Numbered from the stretch's first letter, positions 1 to 4,612 are shown. The stretch: 5,076 nucleotides of DNA from Chloroflexota bacterium (GCA_021777365.1 JAJYDP010000419.1:1-5076); one strand, 5' to 3'. Translations and numbers: made by a program. The notes: a model not told the origin generated them from the letters alone.

Positions 1-104
1 CCCGGGACCCACGTGGTGCGGACCAGGCCGCAGACTCCGCAGACGCCGATCACGAAGGAGCCGCGACCCTGTTCCGTCGCCGCGAACGTCCACTCGTGCT
101 TCAA
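1..104 (-). CDS. Small CxxC (zinc-ribbon-like) protein, 5' part only
   Basis: This gene begins inside the window and runs off its left edge, so only 34 residues are visible. The proposed start is TTG at 104, chosen because a strong Shine-Dalgarno GGGAGGAG (118 to 111, minus strand) lies 6 nt upstream. An in-frame GTG at 152 is an alternative but has no ribosome binding site. The visible protein starts MKHEWTFAATEQGRG and contains CGVCG, with Cys22 and Cys25 spaced as half of a zinc knuckle. A second CxxC or CxxH pair would be expected beyond the edge if it binds zinc. A possible -10 box, TACGGT, lies at 137 to 132. I do not recognise the family. Function is unknown; zinc binding is inferred from the CxxC alone. 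Confidence 0.5.
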   Translation of the reverse strand, partial: MKHEWTFAATEQGRGSFVIGVCGVCGLVRTTWVP

Positions 105-246
105 GCCCTGCTCCTCCCTCGTGTCTTCCCGACCGTAGCCGGGCCGCGCCACGCTGACTGTGGACCAATCGGTCAACCGGCCCACGTACTTTCCGGGTAC
201 CCTCCGCCGATCGGTTGCGCGGAGCGGCCTGGCGAGGATGCGACGG

Positions 247-933
247 TCAGCCGCCCGGCACGGCTGCCGACAGGTCCCTGTCCTCCATCTCCCAGGCGTG
301 GTCGAGCGTGTGGTACGCCGAGTGGCGGACCAGGAACGGCAGCGTCCACGACCGCATCTGCCGCTTCGCCTCGCCCCGGTGGTATGTGCGGATCGCCTCG
401 ACGTACGACGTCCGGTGCGCCCGAAGGCCGTCGGGCGTGAGCGCCGCGCGCTCGGGGATCCGCAGCCCCACCTGCTTCGCGAATTCCTCGCTCTCGACCC
501 GGATGGCGTGCCGGATGATCGTGTCGCGGTCGCGCCCTCCGCCGCGCGGGCCTCTCCGCATCTCCGACGACACCCGGGCGGCGACCGCGTCGAAGAATGC
601 CCAGCACGCCCGGAGCAGCGCGATCCTGCGCTCGAGCTCCCCCTCCTCCATCCGTCCGCGCTCGAGCGAGCTCGGCACGTAGGAGATGCCCCAGAAGTCG
701 GTCGATCCGGTGCCGGCCTGCTCCTCGACGACGGCGAGAGGTCCGGCCCCGTCGAACTCGCCGCCGAGGCCCGCCAGGACCGCCACCGGCCGATAGCGCT
801 CGCGATACGACTCGAGCGTCGCCAGCGCCCCGTCGGCGGTCTTCGCGCCACGGCTCCAGCCCGGCCAGTCGACGGCAAAGGCCACCGAGTTCTTCCCCTT
901 CGGTCCCCGTTCGACGACGGCGCGAACCGGCAT
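247..933 (-). CDS. Conserved hypothetical protein, HicB-like N-terminus plus DinB-superfamily-like C-terminus
   Basis: Intact 228-residue soluble protein. The ATG at 933 is preceded by a very strong Shine-Dalgarno, GGAGGAGG (947 to 940), at 6 nt spacing. Residues 14-48 (NSVAFAVDWPGWSRGAKTAD and onward) resemble the short beta-alpha HicB/UPF0150 fold in spacing and composition. Residues 95-228 look like a DinB/YfiT four-helix bundle: GPRGGGRDRD at 128-137, His142 in the next helix, and a terminal helix RHSAYHTLDHAWEMEDR at 203-219 with His204, His208 and His212 spaced four apart. DinB proteins hold a metal with three His residues, so His142, His208 and His212 are plausible ligands, though this is inferred. 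Members with the GPRGGGRDRD block and a final HxLDHAWEMEDR helix occur, as I recall, in Chloroflexota and actinobacteria without an assigned reaction. It is monocistronic or the last gene after the membrane gene (143 bp gap). Confidence 0.75.
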   Translation of the reverse strand: MPVRAVVERGPKGKNSVAFAVDWPGWSRGAKTADGALATLESYRERYRPVAVLAGLGGEFDGAGPLAVVEEQAGTGSTDFWGISYVPSSLERGRMEEGELERRIALLRACWAFFDAVAARVSSEMRRGPRGGGRDRDTIIRHAIRVESEEFAKQVGLRIPERAALTPDGLRAHRTSYVEAIRTYHRGEAKRQMRSWTLPFLVRHSAYHTLDHAWEMEDRDLSAAVPGG

Positions 934-939
934 CGCTGA

Positions 940-947
940 CCTCCTCC
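940..947 (-). promoter_or_regulatory. Strong ribosome binding site of the DinB-like gene
   Basis: GGAGGAGG on the minus strand, 6 nt before the ATG at 933. It is nearly a full match to the 16S anti-Shine-Dalgarno and fixes the start of the 228-residue protein. Confidence 0.8.
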
Positions 948-1044
948 GGCCAGCCTATCGCATCGGGGCGGGGCCGACCATCGGAGAAGGCGATCGCAGG
1001 GCCGTTCCCGGCACGAGCGCAGCCGCCGATGACCCTCACGGATA

Positions 1045-1065
1045 CCGGTGGTGCGGGCGAGGCGG
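1045..1065. repeat. Direct repeat copy 1 (partner at 3160-3180)
   Basis: CCGGTGGTGCGGGCGAG (1045-1061) is repeated exactly at 3160-3176. With one mismatch (G1062 versus A3177) the match extends to 20 of 21 bases. This copy lies just beyond the stop of the membrane gene. The two copies bracket the membrane/XRE/propeller block in the same orientation. Confidence 0.6.
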
Positions 1066-1076
1066 TCTGCGCCGGC

Positions 1077-1453
1077 CTACCCTCGCCAGCGGAACCACAG
1101 GAGTGCGACGAGGTAGGCGATGCCGGCAACGGCGCCCACCAGGGCGAAGTCGCTCCCGCTCTGACCGTGCGCGATGGCCCACAGGAAGCCCCCGATCGCC
1201 ACCACGATGGCGGCCGTCCCGGCCACCGCGGTAGCAAGGATGTTGAAGGAGGCGAGTCGTTCGTCGGCGGGCCGGCCCCGAGCACGCCGATGGTCTCGCT
1301 GCGGCCTCCGAAGAGCAGGAGCACCGCGCTGTAGAGCGCCATGACGGCGAACATGCCGAGCCCGAGCCCTGGCTGCCCGCCCAGCGCTGCGGCCGCGAGG
1401 AGCAGCAGGCCCAGCAGGAGCCCGACGGCCGGAGTGGCCCATCTAGCGCCCAT
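1077..1453 (-). CDS. Four-helix membrane protein, DUF2178-like, with a single-base frameshift
   Basis: Small inner-membrane protein. The ATG at 1453 has GGAG 6 nt upstream and overlaps the end of the XRE gene by 11 bp, so the two are translationally coupled. The first 59 codons (MGARWATPAVGLLLG to ETIGVLG) are in one frame. The rest (GRPADERLASFNILA to LLWFRWRG, stop TAG at 1079-1077) is in the -1 frame. Adding one G to the GGGG run at 1279-1276 restores a continuous 125-residue protein. In that reading helices lie near 8-26, 30-49, 71-95 and 101-121, with a DERLASFNI segment at 64-72 between helices 2 and 3. A DER motif before the second helix pair, next to a tiny XRE regulator, is typical of DUF2178-type membrane proteins; this assignment is from memory. 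Unrepaired, the first frame stays open for about 1.1 kb of non-protein-like sequence, so the shift is real or a sequencing error, not a choice of start. Confidence 0.7.
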
Positions 1454-1646
1454 CGTCGTCTCCATGGAACAGCTCCTCCACCGGCTTGCCAAAGTAGCGT
1501 GCCAGCGCCATGGCCAGGGGCAGGGACGGCAGGTACCGCCCGGTCTCGATGGCGTTGATGGTCTGGCGCGACACCTTCATGTCCTTGGCGAGGTCCTCCT
1601 GGCGGAGGCCTCTCGCCGATCGCAGTACTCGCACCTCGTTGCGCAT
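1443..1646 (-). CDS. Small XRE/Cro-family helix-turn-helix transcriptional regulator
   Basis: A 67-residue protein that is essentially one HTH_3 DNA-binding domain. The HTH spans about residues 15-35 (RQEDLAKDMKVSRQTINAIE), with recognition helix SRQTINAIE at 26-34. It is followed by TGRYLPSLPLAMALARYFG and PVEELF, the standard layout of YozG-like mini-regulators. ATG 1646 is chosen because family members begin at this point and because a -10 box TACCTT (1659 to 1654) places transcription start at about 1647, giving a leaderless mRNA. TTG at 1655 in the same frame has AAGG 5 nt upstream and is the alternative. The stop overlaps the membrane gene start, so the pair forms one operon. Its upstream region carries dyad repeats that likely serve as its own operator. 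Such regulators usually dimerise and repress their own operon; the ligand or signal is unknown. Confidence 0.88.
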   Translation of the reverse strand: MRNEVRVLRSARGLRQEDLAKDMKVSRQTINAIETGRYLPSLPLAMALARYFGKPVEELFHGDDDGR

Positions 1647-1649
1647 CCA

Positions 1650-1684
1650 TGACAAGGTACCTTGACACGACTCGGTATGTCAAG
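1650..1684. promoter_or_regulatory. Candidate XRE operator: three CTTGWCA half-sites in two overlapping dyads
   Basis: Half-sites are TGACAAG (1650-1656), CTTGACA (1661-1667) and TGTCAAG (1678-1684). The first two form CAAGGTACCTTG (1653-1664), a perfect 12-bp palindrome extending to 18 bp with one mismatched pair. The last two form a perfect 7-bp inverted repeat with a 10-bp spacer. The sites cover the -35 and -10 of the XRE promoter, so a bound dimer would block RNA polymerase. The same repeat also supplies a TTGACA on the plus strand (1662-1667) pointing to the propeller gene. That XRE binds here is inference from position and symmetry. Confidence 0.6.
1654..1683 (-). promoter_or_regulatory. 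Promoter of the XRE/membrane-protein operon
   Basis: Reading the minus strand, a perfect -35 hexamer TTGACA (1683 to 1678) is followed after 18 bp by TACCTT (1659 to 1654), which keeps the three most conserved -10 positions (TAnnnT). The expected start of transcription falls within 1-2 nt of the ATG at 1646, so the message would be leaderless. Both hexamers sit inside inverted repeats. Confidence 0.65.
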
Positions 1685-1719
1685 ACTCTTTTACACCTGG
1701 GTGATGCCGCAGACGATCC

Positions 1720-1741
1720 CCCGGTGTTATCGGGCACCGGG
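1720..1741. promoter_or_regulatory. Inverted repeat just upstream of the propeller-gene -10 box
   Basis: CCCGGTG (1720-1726) and CACCGGG (1735-1741) form a 7-bp inverted repeat with an 8-nt spacer, ending 2 bp before the -10 box at 1744. It lies where the -35 should be, and no good -35 is visible there. This position suits an activator or repressor site, but no binding protein is indicated. Confidence 0.4.
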
Positions 1742-1743
1742 CG

Positions 1744-1749
1744 TACCCT
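1744..1749 (+). promoter_or_regulatory. Probable -10 box of the propeller lipoprotein gene
   Basis: TACCCT matches the TAnnnT core. Transcription would start near 1756, about 41 nt before the GTG. There is no convincing -35 at 17-18 bp, which suggests a weak or activated promoter. Confidence 0.4.
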
Positions 1750-1756
1750 GACTGCG

Positions 1757-1779
1757 GATCAGGAGGTCGCATCCTGATC
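1757..1779 (+). promoter_or_regulatory. 5' leader stem-loop sequestering a consensus Shine-Dalgarno
   Basis: GATCAGGA (1757-1764) and TCCTGATC (1772-1779) form a perfect 8-bp stem with a 7-nt loop, placed at or next to the predicted 5' end of the propeller mRNA. AGGAGGT (1761-1767) lies half in the stem and half in the loop, and no ATG, GTG or TTG follows at a usable distance. The working Shine-Dalgarno is the separate AAGGAG at 1786-1791. The hairpin could protect the mRNA 5' end, act as a protein operator at +1 to +24, or bind ribosomes as a standby site. Confidence 0.5.
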
Positions 1780-1785
1780 GGGGCG

Positions 1786-1791
1786 AAGGAG
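1786..1791 (+). promoter_or_regulatory. Ribosome binding site fixing the GTG start of the propeller gene
   Basis: AAGGAG lies 5 nt before GTG 1797 and supports this non-ATG start, which opens directly into a signal peptide. Confidence 0.8.
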
Positions 1792-1796
1792 TCGCA

Positions 1797-3083
1797 GTGC
1801 GACGGTCGATCGGGTTCCCCCTGCTCGCGTGCTGGCTGACTGTCGCCTGTGCGTCCCCTCCGATCCCCGCCACCCCGGCATCCCCCGCCCCGACTCCCGT
1901 CACGGCGTCTCCTGGGCCACCGGCCGCGTCGCTCGCGGCGGCGGTGCCATCGCCGCCATCGCGCGCCGTCGTCCGCGAGCAGCCGGCCGAGGCGTCGTGC
2001 GATCGCTCGATCCTGATCGGCATGTTCGCCTCGCCCGCCCCGCCAGCGAGTGAGCCCGTCGTGCAGCCTGCCTGGACGGCGATCCAGCCGGGAGCCGCGC
2101 TGACCAGCCTGGCCATCTCGCCCGATGGCCGCCACCTCGCGACAGCGGCCGGCGACGCATCGAGCACCAACACGGCGGTGCAGCTCTGGTCCGCGATCGG
2201 CGTGAGGGAGGCCACCCTCGCAGGCTCCGCGCCGACCACATGTCTTGCCTGGTCGCCCGACGGGGCGATCCTCGCCGCGGGCGGGCGCGATGGCCGCGTG
2301 CGCCTGTGGGACCGCGCGGGCCGGCTCCTGCACACGCTGGCCGGCCCGGACCCGGTACTCGGGCTCGCCTGGTCACCCGACGGGCAGGTACTGGCCGTGG
2401 CCACGGTCCGGGTTGCAGGTGTCACCGGCCCGGTCGTGTTGCCCGGGACCGTGCGTCTCTGGCGCGCGGACGGGGCGCTCCAGCGGACGCTCGCCACGCA
2501 GCTCGGCACGGGCGGCAAGTTCCTGGACGTTGCCTGGTCGCCCGACGGTTCGCTCATCGCGGCCGGCGCGGTCGATTACTACGTCTGGCGCGCCGACGGC
2601 ATGCCGGCGGGGACCCTGCGAGCGGGCGGCCCGCCGGCCTGGGCGATGGCCTGGTCCCCGGACGGAACCACCATCGCCATCGGCGACGAGAACGGCGAGC
2701 TCGACATCGTCACCCCGAGCGGAGCTGCCGTGGCGAGCCGGAGCCTGGCGGGCGACGTCAACGCGCTGAGTTACTCGCCCGACGGGGCCTGGCTGGCCAT
2801 CGGCCAGAGCGCGCGGGTCAGCCTCGTGCGCCCGGCGGACATCAGCCACGTCGTATGGTTCACGACCCCGGCGGACGAGGGCAGCGCCGTCTGGAGCCCC
2901 GATGGCCGATCCGTGGCCATCGGGGCGACCGACGGGATCGCGGCGTATACCGCCGACGGTGTGCCCGAGGCGATGCTCGCGGGCTGTCGCGGTACCCCCA
3001 GCGCGTTCTCGTGGTCGGCCTCGCTCGTCGCGGCGGTGACCGATCAGGGGCGCCTCTGCGCCTGGCATGCGCCTGTCGGGTGA
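1797..3083 (+). CDS. Secreted WD40/PD40-like beta-propeller protein, probable lipoprotein
   Basis: A 428-residue exported protein. Residues 1-18 form a signal peptide: MRR, then a hydrophobic core SIGFPLLACWLTVA, then Cys18 in the context TVAC. This is a slightly off-consensus lipobox (Thr at -3 instead of Leu), so lipid anchoring is probable but not certain. Residues 20-55 are a Pro/Ala/Ser linker. From about residue 92 the protein is a beta-propeller with SPDG turn motifs ending at residues 111, 156, 196, 251, 290, 330 and 370, mostly as AWSPDG. An eighth, degenerate blade (FSWSASL, 404-410) may close the ring. VQLW, VRLWD and VRLWR strand ends match WD40 blades. Such propellers bind protein or glycan partners; no catalytic residues are visible. 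GTG 1797 has AAGGAG 5 nt upstream. The gene is divergent from the XRE operon, with no partner gene downstream, and its ligand is unknown. Confidence 0.85.
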   Translation: MRRSIGFPLLACWLTVACASPPIPATPASPAPTPVTASPGPPAASLAAAVPSPPSRAVVREQPAEASCDRSILIGMFASPAPPASEPVVQPAWTAIQPGAALTSLAISPDGRHLATAAGDASSTNTAVQLWSAIGVREATLAGSAPTTCLAWSPDGAILAAGGRDGRVRLWDRAGRLLHTLAGPDPVLGLAWSPDGQVLAVATVRVAGVTGPVVLPGTVRLWRADGALQRTLATQLGTGGKFLDVAWSPDGSLIAAGAVDYYVWRADGMPAGTLRAGGPPAWAMAWSPDGTTIAIGDENGELDIVTPSGAAVASRSLAGDVNALSYSPDGAWLAIGQSARVSLVRPADISHVVWFTTPADEGSAVWSPDGRSVAIGATDGIAAYTADGVPEAMLAGCRGTPSAFSWSASLVAAVTDQGRLCAWHAPVG

Positions 3084-3272
3084 GAAGCCCCACGCGCCTC
3101 CGTTGCCGTGCCCAGCCCCTTCGCTCGCTGACCCGCACACCTCGTGGCGCCCAGCATTGCCGGTGGTGCGGGCGAGACGGGACCGTGACCTCGTCAGCCG
3201 TCCACGCCATCGATGACTTTGCGAGCGGGACGGGCACCGTCGAGGGGACCCTCACGACCACCGGCGTGGGTA
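3084..3272. other. Non-coding or decayed spacer after the propeller gene
   Basis: No gene with a start, ribosome binding site and coherent product is visible. One plus-strand frame from about 3180 to 3289 reads DGTVTSSAVHAIDDFASGTG and continues to a TGA at 3287. Its Gly/Thr/Ser-rich composition looks like the tail of a secreted beta protein, but it has no start of its own. It may be a gene remnant left by rearrangement. A weak 7-bp hairpin (3132-3138 with 3166-3172) is present without a U-tract. Confidence 0.35.
3160..3180. repeat. Direct repeat copy 2 (partner at 1045-1065)
   Basis: Second copy of the CCGGTGGTGCGGGCGAG sequence, in the same orientation, 77 bp after the propeller stop codon. 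It is exact over 17 bases and 20 of 21 over the longer span. It lies in the decayed spacer before the recombinase remnant. Confidence 0.6.
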
Positions 3273-3485
3273 ATGGCACCTTCCAGTGAACACCTGCGTC
3301 ACGCCGGGGGTGACCTCCCGAACCGTCTGTCGGTAGAACGCCTGCTCCCCGCGCCCCTGCGGGTCGTCATGCAGACGCTCGGGCACAGCCAGATCAGCCT
3401 GACCGCCAACACCTACACGCACCTCCGCCAGGCGATCCAGCAGGAGGCGGCGGAGCGACCCGATGCCGTGCTCTCCGCCGGGTAG
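3273..3485 (+). pseudogene. Tyrosine recombinase (phage integrase family) C-terminal remnant
   Basis: Only the last part of a tyrosine recombinase remains. Numbering from ATG 3273 (70 residues), RVVMQTLGHSQISLTANTYT at 30-49 is a close match to the end of the integrase catalytic domain. It contains the LGH box (36-38) and catalytic Tyr48 in NTYTHL, followed by the usual QQEAAERPDAVL tail. An HLRH motif at 7-10 resembles the HxxR box, but about 18 residues separate it from LRVV where about 12 are usual, so that stretch is disturbed. The first Arg, the Lys hairpin and the whole N-terminal domain are absent; typical members have 300-400 residues. It cannot be active. Stop TAG at 3483-3485 lies 100 bp from the 3' end of tRNA-Thr, the classic place for such genes in integrated elements. 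Confidence 0.8.
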
Positions 3486-3507
3486 CGGGTCGGTGTCCGA
3501 CAAGAAA

Positions 3508-3528
3508 GGCTGACAGAAGGGCTGACAG
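3508..3528 (+). repeat. Short tandem repeat GGCTGACAG x2
   Basis: GGCTGACAG at 3508-3516 and again at 3520-3528, 12 bp apart, between the recombinase stop and the terminator hairpin. Closely spaced direct repeats beside an integrase and its att region can be recombinase or excisionase arm sites; that role is inference only. Confidence 0.4.
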
Positions 3529-3534
3529 GACGCC

Positions 3535-3572
3535 GAAACCGCCGTCCCGGGCCACCCCGCAACGGCGGTTTC
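3535..3572. terminator. Bidirectional terminator hairpin between recombinase remnant and tRNA-Thr
   Basis: GAAACCGCCGT (3535-3545) pairs perfectly with ACGGCGGTTTC (3562-3572): an 11-bp stem with a 16-nt GC-rich loop. AAA and TTT tracts form the stem base on both strands, so it can end transcription from either side. It lies 12 nt beyond the CCA end of the minus-strand tRNA gene and 49 bp after the recombinase stop. Confidence 0.7.
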
Positions 3573-3584
3573 ACGTTCAATCGA

Positions 3585-3659
3585 TGGAGCCGACACTCGG
3601 ATTTGAACCGAGGACCTGCTGTTTACGAAACAGCTGCTCTACCACTGAGCTATGTCGGC
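3585..3659 (-). tRNA. tRNA-Thr, anticodon CGT (reads ACG)
   Basis: All arms fold. The acceptor stem is GCCGACA with TGTCGGC, the D-stem GCTC/GAGC, and the anticodon stem GCTGT/ACAGC. The anticodon loop is TTCGTAA (anticodon at 3627 to 3625), the variable segment AGGTC, and the T-arm CTCGG-TTCAAAT-CCGAG. The discriminator is T at 3588 and CCA is encoded at 3587-3585, for 75 nt in total. Anticodon CGU decodes the ACG threonine codon, useful in a GC-rich genome. A TAGCAT -10 box lies 9 nt upstream of the mature 5' end. The 3' end faces the recombinase remnant, so this gene is the likely attachment site of the lost element. Confidence 0.95.
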
Positions 3660-3668
3660 GCGGTGGCC

Positions 3669-3674
3669 ATGCTA
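3669..3674 (-). promoter_or_regulatory. -10 box of tRNA-Thr
   Basis: TAGCAT on the minus strand, 9 nt before the first base of mature tRNA-Thr, so transcription would start about 2 nt ahead of it. No convincing -35 is visible. The same hexamer in similar flanks occurs before the VOC gene at 4654. Confidence 0.5.
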
Positions 3675-3999
3675 CCACGCACCGCTGAGTACGAATCCGG
3701 CGCTCCCCGGACCGGACACCGCGAGGGCCGACCGGGGAGAGATGGAGGCTGTGGCGACCGAGCTTGCCGACGTGCCCACGGCGTGCGGGACCCGGAGCGA
3801 CGGCTCGCCCACCGCTACGGCAATCGCGAGCGGCGCGGGGACACGAGGGTCGGCACGCCCGAATGGTCAGCCCGGTCGGTGTGAGGCAGGCCAGTTCAGC
3901 CAAGGTGCCTTGCGGCGGCCGGCTTTGCAGATGATCGGGCTTGACGCTTGCCCACCGATGCAGCCGTGAGAGGGTGGCGGCACAGGGCGAGGGACGCGC
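3675..3999. other. Intergenic region without a supported gene
   Basis: About 330 bp between tRNA-Thr and the acetyltransferase promoter. Open frames exist on both strands but none has a credible start signal or a protein-like product. The longest minus-strand frame simply runs through the tRNA and the acetyltransferase antisense. A 12-bp near-palindrome CAAGGTGCCTTG lies at 3901-3912 and differs from the XRE operator core CAAGGTACCTTG by one base. Confidence 0.5.
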
Positions 4000-4005
4000 T
4001 ACACT
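4000..4005 (+). promoter_or_regulatory. -10 box of the GNAT gene (leaderless arrangement)
   Basis: TACACT matches TAnnnT with 8 nt before GTG 4014, so transcription would start at or within 2 nt of the start codon. It argues against upstream starts such as GTG 3974 and exposes the frame change in the acetyltransferase gene. Confidence 0.55.
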
Positions 4006-4013
4006 CCGCCCTC

Positions 4014-4612
4014 GTGTCGACGACCGATGGCCCCACGCTCCACCGACGCGCCTCGTCCTGCGCCGCTGGCATGCCGGGCACCGCGCGCCGTTCGCCCGCC
4101 TCAACGCGGACCCCCAGGTGATGCGCCACTTCCTCCGACCCCTCGACGGCGCCGAGAGCGACGCGCTGGTGGACCGCATCGAGGCCGCCTTCGAGACCCA
4201 CGGGTACGGCCTCTGGGCGGTCGAGCGTCTTGAGGACGGCGCCTTCCTCGGCTTCACCGGGCTCGCCGTCCCGCGCTTCACCGCGGCGTTCACGCCGTGC
4301 GTGGAGGTGGGCTGGCGCTATGCGCGCGAGGCGTGGGGGCACGGGTACGCGACGGAGGCCGCCCGGGCGGCGCTCCGTTTCGGCTTCGAGGAGGCCGGCC
4401 TGCCGGAGATCGTCTCGTTCACCAGCGTGGGCCACGAACGGTCCCGACGGGTGATGGAGCGGCTCGACATGCACCGCGATCCGGCCGACGACTTCGACCA
4501 TCCGAGGTTCCCCATGGGTCATCCGCTGCGGCGCCACGTCCTCTACCGGCTCACCGCCGCCGAGCATCGGGCGAAGACCGCTCGAGGAGAACGCGGCCCG
4601 TCCCCGTCGTGA
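4014..4612 (+). CDS. GNAT family N-acetyltransferase (RimJ/RimL type), probable N-terminal frameshift
   Basis: Transfers an acetyl group from acetyl-CoA to an amine; the substrate cannot be told from sequence. From codon ACG 4046 to the TGA at 4610 the frame encodes TRLVLRRWHAGHRAPFARLN, the usual RimJ/RimL opening. It then gives the acetyl-CoA motif A (VGWRYAREAWGHGYATEAAR, with the R-x-x-W-G-x-G-Y-A loop). The tail is RSRRVMERLDMHRD followed by FDHPRFPMGHPL and HVLYRL, also typical. LDM replaces the common LGM. GTG 4014, just after the -10 box, opens a different frame that reads MSTTDGPTLH. One inserted base near 4043 would join the two into PTLHxTRLVLRRW, with the same spacing as the family's PTLxTxRLxLR. 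The repaired length is about 199 residues. If no repair is accepted, GTG 3974 or TTG 3941 would be in-frame starts, but neither has a good start signal. Confidence 0.8.

Noticed and set aside
163..174. Near-palindrome GACCAATCGGTC in the 105-246 gap
   Set aside because: Two mismatched pairs, no associated promoter or terminator signature; compatible with chance.
160..939. Plus-strand open frame of 259 codons
   Set aside because: Antisense shadow of the DinB-like gene; Arg/Pro-rich, no ribosome binding site, no recognisable domain.
952..957. TAGGCT as a -10 box for the DinB-like gene
   Set aside because: Transcription would start inside the Shine-Dalgarno, destroying the very strong ribosome binding site; no -35 is visible.
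173..1492. Very long minus-strand open frame (439 codons) beginning with the membrane-protein helices
   Set aside because: Only the first part is protein-like. After the G-run it is Arg/Pro/Ser-rich frame-shadow sequence crossing the DinB-like gene. It is open because of high GC and the frameshift.
2248..2900. Repeated DNA words such as GGTCGCCCGACGG inside the propeller gene
   Set aside because: They are the coding reflection of the AWSPDG blade motif, not a separate repeat element.
2240..3289. Plus-strand frame overlapping most of the propeller gene
   Set aside because: Arg-rich shadow of the propeller gene. Only its last 35 or so codons, beyond 3180, look slightly protein-like and are noted under the spacer.
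3742..3969. Possible 75-residue plus-strand gene starting MEAVATELADVP
   Set aside because: The purine run GGGGAG is only 2 nt before the ATG, the product has no recognisable features, and the frame ends before the GNAT promoter. Not supportable.
3577..4293. Minus-strand frame whose end reads RHSSVVEQLFRKQQVLGSNP
   Set aside because: That string is the familiar false translation of a tRNA gene; the rest is antisense to the GNAT gene.
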